DNA from: CAWUEX02 sp038148375
GTDB taxonomy: Bacteria > Pseudomonadota > Alphaproteobacteria > Rhodospirillales > Rhodospirillaceae
Length of the DNA stretch: 64,000 nucleotides
Direction of reading: 5' to 3'
Assembly: GCA_038148375.1 (NCBI GenBank)
Contig: JAYQVH010000014.1
Coordinates: forward strand, 1-64,000
Shown here: piece after piece, positions 60,856 through 64,000 of the stretch
How positions within the stretch are numbered: position 1 is the first letter of the stretch
How the letters are laid out: each line of letters starts with the position of its first letter
Notes under the pieces: generated by a model
Told to the model about the DNA's origin: nothing
Databases searched by the model: none
The model's input: the letters and a program-made list of their open reading frames with translations, nothing else
Position numbers and translations under genes: made by a program

Positions 60856-61001
60856 GCGTGCCGGAGAAAACGGCGCAGCTAGGTAAAAAAAAGACCCACT
60901 GGTTTCGAATCCCGGATTGAAAAATACCCGTAATAGATGTATCGCGGATGGCACGTGATTTTTTTTGGGGGAGTGAAATCGTGTGACTTGCTGAAGGATT
61001 C
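60856..61001. other. A+T-rich spacer between lexA and an unknown gene pair
   Basis: This spacer lies between the divergent lexA promoter and the gene at 61002. It includes TTGAAA (60917-60922), followed 17 bases later by TATCGC (a weak plus-strand promoter candidate). A stem of ATCGCG (60941-60946) with CGTGAT (60954-60959, one G-T pair) then runs into eight T residues. The latter looks like a terminator but has no plus-strand gene just upstream; it might attenuate the following gene pair. Confidence 0.3.
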
Positions 61002-61670
61002 TTGTCTGTTTCGGTGTTTGCGCTGGGCGTTATCGGCGCAGAGGACGCAGACGCAAAGATGAAAGCGAAATACTACAAAGAGTGTTACGCATCGGTGGAA
61101 CTGGCGCGGGAGTTGATCCCGGAACCAAAGGCCGATGTGGGCGGCACGGCGAGCACCGTCGGTTCGGCTGCCGGCGCGCTCGGGAAGATCGGCGGGTTTG
61201 GCGGCTTCGGCGGACTTGGGAAGGTCGCCAGCACGGCGGCGACTGTGCAGCAGTATTCCGGTTACGTCGCGTCGGCAGCAGCGCTGACCGAAAAAATGCA
61301 GAACGACTACCCTGATCCGGCGGATCGGATTCTCGCATACGGCGACCAACTTGGTGAGGACGCCGAAAGCATTCAGGCTGGAGCGGAACATCTCGATACC
61401 GCTCAGCAGTGTTCTGACGATGCGTATTCCCAGCTGGTCGCGGACTTTGAAGCTGGTGACATCAAGAAGAGCGCCGCGAAGAAGCAGCATGACGAAATCC
61501 GCAAGGGCATGATCGAAATCAACACCGTGCTGACCGATGCTCAGCAGGTCATGGACAACAATCTCAACAATTACAACGAAGCGCTGACCAACGAGACGTC
61601 GGGCATGGGATTGAACCTCGGAGATCTTGCGACGGCGGCATCGGCGGCATCGGTGGCGGTGGCTGTATGA
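61002..61670 (+). CDS. unknown Gly/Ala-rich, probably exported protein (first of a pair)
   Basis: 222 residues from a TTG; a GTG at 61014 is an alternative. The N-terminus (VSVFALGVIGAEDADA) looks like the hydrophobic end of a signal peptide without its positively charged start, and the frame is closed by a TGA at 60984, so the true start is uncertain. The rest has KMKAKYYKECYASVELAREL, then a Gly-zipper-like stretch (GSAAGALGKIGGFGGFGGLG, about 52-71), then a helical region with coiled-coil character up to an Ala-rich end. I do not recognise the family. It is coupled by ATGA to the next gene. Confidence 0.55.
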   Translation: MSVSVFALGVIGAEDADAKMKAKYYKECYASVELARELIPEPKADVGGTASTVGSAAGALGKIGGFGGFGGLGKVASTAATVQQYSGYVASAAALTEKMQNDYPDPADRILAYGDQLGEDAESIQAGAEHLDTAQQCSDDAYSQLVADFEAGDIKKSAAKKQHDEIRKGMIEINTVLTDAQQVMDNNLNNYNEALTNETSGMGLNLGDLATAASAASVAVAV

Positions 61671-62143
61671 GCGACATGGCATCCTGCGCCCGGATTGCTG
61701 CCGCCCAACGGGCACGCGCGGCTGGCGGGTGGGGAGGACTGTACACGGCGAATGACCCTGCGGGCGCCGCACCGACGCCTCCTGGCGGCATGTCCTACGC
61801 GCAATTCGGGATCATGAACGATCTGTCGATGCTCGGCGGCATGAGTGCGGTTGGTAGCATGTCAGGAACGGCAGCGGCTGCGGTCGCTGGCCAGAAACTC
61901 TTGGGTGAAGCGGTTGGCGGCAGCAATTCGGCCGCCCATGCGCCACAAGAGCAAGCGGGATACGCCCAGCAGATGCCGGATGCTCAACCGCAACAGGCGA
62001 TGCTGTCGGAAGAGATGATGAACAGCCTGCGTGCCACCGGCGTGAGCAGCGAGAAGTTCATGCAGTCCTACGGCCAGATCGCAATCCAGACTGAGAAACA
62101 GTATACGGTCGCCGAACGTGTGGGCGAAAAGGCCGGCTGGTAA
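61667..62143 (+). CDS. unknown Gly/Ala/Met-rich protein (second of a pair)
   Basis: 158 residues with no signal peptide. An N-terminal Ala/Gly/Pro-rich region (YTANDPAGAAPTPPGGMSYA) is followed by a Gly-zipper-like hydrophobic segment (LSMLGGMSAVGSMSGTAAAA, about 52-71). A Gln/Ala linker and a helical C-terminus (TGVSSEKFMQSYGQIAIQTE) end the protein. Both products of the pair share the Gly/Ala hydrophobic segment, so they may associate in or with a membrane. No family is recognised. The ATGA overlap implies coupled translation with the upstream gene. Confidence 0.55.
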   Translation: MSDMASCARIAAAQRARAAGGWGGLYTANDPAGAAPTPPGGMSYAQFGIMNDLSMLGGMSAVGSMSGTAAAAVAGQKLLGEAVGGSNSAAHAPQEQAGYAQQMPDAQPQQAMLSEEMMNSLRATGVSSEKFMQSYGQIAIQTEKQYTVAERVGEKAGW

Positions 62144-62158
62144 CAATGGGAGACGCCG

Positions 62159-62176
62159 GGCCGGGATTACCCGGCC
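62159..62176. terminator. hairpin between convergent genes
   Basis: GGCCGGG (62159-62165), loop ATTA, then CCCGGCC (62170-62176) forms a perfect 7-bp stem in the 42-base gap between the plus-strand unknown gene and moeA. No T-tract follows on either strand, so it is at best a weak bidirectional terminator or 3'-end stabiliser. Confidence 0.4.
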
Positions 62177-62185
62177 GGGAGTCAG

Positions 62186-63391
62186 TTAAAGGAGGCCGTC
62201 CAGGCGCAAGACCGGGACGGCCTCTTCTGCGTTTGCGGCCGGGGCGCCAGGCGGGCGCAAGATGACTGCATCTGAGTTCGCCAGCGCCCCGATCATACTT
62301 GAGTCCTGAGTGAAGATCGGTGTCACGGTCGCGGTGCCGTCGCCGTTGTCTGACAGGACCGCGCGCATGTAGTCCTGTCGGCCGCCGTTTTCAGGCACCG
62401 GCGCACCAAGGATAGCCAGCGATGGAACAGGCGCGTTGCCCGCCAAGCCTTGGCGGCGGTCAAGTGCCGGCCCAAGGAAGAGCATGGCGCAGATCAGCGC
62501 GGATACCGGATTTCCGGGCAGACCCAGCACGGGCGCCTCGCCAAGATGTCCGAACATCAGAGGTTTGCCGGGGCGCATGGCGATCTTGTGAAAGGCGACG
62601 TTGAGCCCGGCATCGCCGAGCGCTCTGCGCACCAGGTCATGGTCGCCGACGGAGACACCGCCAGACGTAACGAGCAGATCGCAATCCCTGGCAGCTTCAG
62701 CCATGGCGGTAAGGGCTTCACGGTCGTCTTTGACAACGCCGAGATGCACCGGATCGCCGCCGCGCGCGGCAACGAACGCGGCAAGAGCCGGACCGTTGGC
62801 GCTGACGATTTGCGCCGGCCCACGCGGTTCGCCGGGCAGGACGATCTCATCGCCGGTCGACAGAATGGCGACGCGGGGCCGGCGGTACACGTCAAGCCAC
62901 GGCAGATCCATGGCTGCAAGCAACCCGATATGGCGCGGAGTGAGCCGCAGCGGCGCGGTGAGGACGACATCCCCCTCGGCGAAATCCTGAGCGCGGGGGC
63001 GGATGTGCCGGCCTGCTTCGATTTCACGGATTGAAATGTTTTCGCCGTCACGGTCGCAGTCTTCTTGCAATACGACCGTGTCGGCGCCGGGCGGAACCTG
63101 TGCGCCTGTAAAGATACGCACGGCCTGTCCTTCGCCGACTTCGCCGTCGAAGGGATGGCCTGCGGCGCTTTCGCCGATGACGGTCAATGTGCCTGGCACA
63201 TTCGGCACGTCAGCGGCGCGGACGGCATACCCGTCCATCGCGGAAACCGTATGCGCCGGATGCGAAATGCGCGCGGGCGGGGTTTCGGCCAGAACACGTC
63301 CAAGCGCACTGGACAGGCTGACGGTCTCCCGTCCGAGGGGCGCCACACCAGCGCGAATTAGGGCTTGAGCTTCCTCAACCGAGATCATCAC
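62186..63391 (-). CDS. moeA: molybdopterin molybdenumtransferase
   Basis: Inserts molybdate into adenylylated molybdopterin in the final step of Moco synthesis. The 401-residue protein has the MoeA layout: N-terminal SVEEAQALIRAGVAPLGRET, then SAMDGYAVRAADV. The central MogA-like domain has LSTGDEIV and the MPT-binding SGGVSVGDHDLVRRAL, followed by LPGNPVSALICAMLF. A C-terminal beta domain ends the protein. It overlaps moaC by 4 bases (ATGA). Confidence 0.95.
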   Translation of the reverse strand: MMISVEEAQALIRAGVAPLGRETVSLSSALGRVLAETPPARISHPAHTVSAMDGYAVRAADVPNVPGTLTVIGESAAGHPFDGEVGEGQAVRIFTGAQVPPGADTVVLQEDCDRDGENISIREIEAGRHIRPRAQDFAEGDVVLTAPLRLTPRHIGLLAAMDLPWLDVYRRPRVAILSTGDEIVLPGEPRGPAQIVSANGPALAAFVAARGGDPVHLGVVKDDREALTAMAEAARDCDLLVTSGGVSVGDHDLVRRALGDAGLNVAFHKIAMRPGKPLMFGHLGEAPVLGLPGNPVSALICAMLFLGPALDRRQGLAGNAPVPSLAILGAPVPENGGRQDYMRAVLSDNGDGTATVTPIFTQDSSMIGALANSDAVILRPPGAPAANAEEAVPVLRLDGLL

Positions 63392-63867
63392 TCGGACTCA
63401 TAAGTACCTGATTTACCGCCGGTCTTCTTGATCAGGCGGATATCGGTCAGGCGCATGTTTTTATCGATCGCCTTGCACATGTCGTAGACGGTCAGGGCGG
63501 CGACGGCGACGGCCGTCAGCGCTTCCATTTCAACACCGGTTTGTCCGGTGATCTTTGCCGCGGCGGTGATGTCCACGGCATTGCGGCCGGTGTCGCAGGT
63601 CAGCTCGACCTTGACCGAACTCAGCGCCAGCGGGTGGCACAGGGGAATAAGGTCGGCGGTGCGCTTGGCACCCATGATCCCGGCCAGCTGGGCGACGGTC
63701 AGCACGTCGCCTTTCTTGATACCGCGGTCGAGGATGGTCTTAAGCGTTTCCGGCTGCATCAGCACCGACCCGGCGGCGACCGCCTCGCGTGCGGTGCTGT
63801 CTTTGCCGGAGACATCGACCATGACGGCGTTGCCGTCGGCGTCGAAGTGGGTGAGGTCTTTTGCCAT
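63388..63867 (-). CDS. moaC: cyclic pyranopterin monophosphate synthase
   Basis: Converts the MoaA product to cyclic pyranopterin monophosphate in molybdenum-cofactor synthesis. The 159-residue protein carries LTHFDADGNAVMVDVSGKDS, the LIPLCHPLALSSVKVE motif, GVEMEALTAVAVAALTVYDM and KAIDKNMRLTDIRLIKKTGG. All are diagnostic, and include the conserved Asp and Lys of the active site. It starts 2 bases after the trpC stop and overlaps moeA. Confidence 0.96.
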   Translation of the reverse strand: MAKDLTHFDADGNAVMVDVSGKDSTAREAVAAGSVLMQPETLKTILDRGIKKGDVLTVAQLAGIMGAKRTADLIPLCHPLALSSVKVELTCDTGRNAVDITAAAKITGQTGVEMEALTAVAVAALTVYDMCKAIDKNMRLTDIRLIKKTGGKSGTYESE

Positions 63868-63869
63868 GT

Positions 63870-64000
63870 TCAGGCCGCCGACACGGAGACGACGGGATCG
63901 GCGAGCAGCGCGGCGGTTGCCGCCGCGACGTCGTCTTGGCGCATCAGAGATTCCCCGATGAGGAAGCGCCGCGCCCCGGCGACGGCTAGGCGAGCAAGGT
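63870..64000 (-). CDS. trpC: indole-3-glycerol phosphate synthase, C-terminal part (cut by window end)
   Basis: The last 43 codons of a minus-strand gene that continues beyond the window. The translation LARLAVAGARRFLIGESLMR, then QDDVAAATAALLADP, matches the end of TrpC, where GESLMR forms part of the phosphate-binding loop. TrpC closes the indole ring in tryptophan synthesis. The trpC-moaC-moeA-lexA order is familiar from alphaproteobacteria, which supports the call despite the short fragment. Confidence 0.85.
   Translation of the reverse strand, partial: LARLAVAGARRFLIGESLMRQDDVAAATAALLADPVVSVSAA

Noticed and set aside
60901..60920. tRNA T-loop-like GGTTTCGAATCC near the lexA spacer
   Set aside because: The flanking bases do not form the 5-bp T-stem on either strand, and no acceptor or anticodon arm fits.
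61667..62143. CRISPR or repeat array in the Gly/Ala-rich genes
   Set aside because: The repetition is in amino-acid composition only; there are no direct DNA repeats with regular spacing.

Overview
The window is a chromosomal segment of an alphaproteobacterium, most likely from a Rhodospirillales-like lineage. The evidence is the gene content and order. A contiguous nuoA-N operon is followed by birA, coaX, rnj and mce. Next come proS, lolC, lolD and dnaE, then rpsB, tsf, pyrH, frr, uppS, cdsA, dxr, rseP, bamA, skp, lpxD, fabZ, lpxA, lpxI and lpxB. The right end carries gltA, gltX, comEC, lexA, moeA, moaC and trpC. LpxI (rather than LpxH), a prolyl-tRNA synthetase of about 450 residues, and a GTTC-N7-GTTC LexA operator all fit this class. 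The lineage below class is an inference.

Layout: 1-460 holds a gene remnant and the nuo leader. 461-14742 encodes all 14 complex I subunits with very short spacers or overlaps. 14756-18403 holds biotin ligase, type III pantothenate kinase, RNase J and methylmalonyl-CoA epimerase. 18509-28923 is an accessory block of eight genes sitting where alphaproteobacteria normally run straight from mce to proS. It has two tandem secreted NTF2-like paralogues, an exported amidohydrolase, a TonB-dependent receptor, an unknown exported protein, two overlapping ThDP-dependent enzymes and an orphan TRAP-type binding protein. 29003-36278 is proS-lolCD-PCu(A)C-dnaE. 36345-39128 is a second, smaller accessory block: an alpha/beta hydrolase lacking the usual nucleophile, a small exported protein, glutaminase, and a DUF442-like lipoprotein.

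39305-54166 is a long core block that joins translation (S2, EF-Ts, RRF), UMP kinase, isoprenoid and phospholipid synthesis, the site-2 protease, outer-membrane protein assembly and lipid A synthesis. 54163-64000 is mostly on the minus strand: a mini flagellar-rod-like protein, citrate synthase, GltX, LexA with a small Cys-repeat exported protein, MoeA, MoaC and the C-terminal end of TrpC. ComEC and an unknown two-gene pair (61002-62143) are on the plus strand.

The most notable observations are these. comEC is broken by one extra unit of a CCGA tetranucleotide repeat. An accessory outer-membrane/periplasmic module lies between mce and proS. A LexA operator overlaps the lexA promoter, and a Cys-repeat exported protein lies 6 nt behind lexA. 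A cluster of DnaA-box-like sites and a coupled leader ORF precede dnaE. An unknown Gly/Ala-rich gene pair lies between lexA and moeA. I see no rRNA, tRNA, CRISPR array, transposase or integrase.
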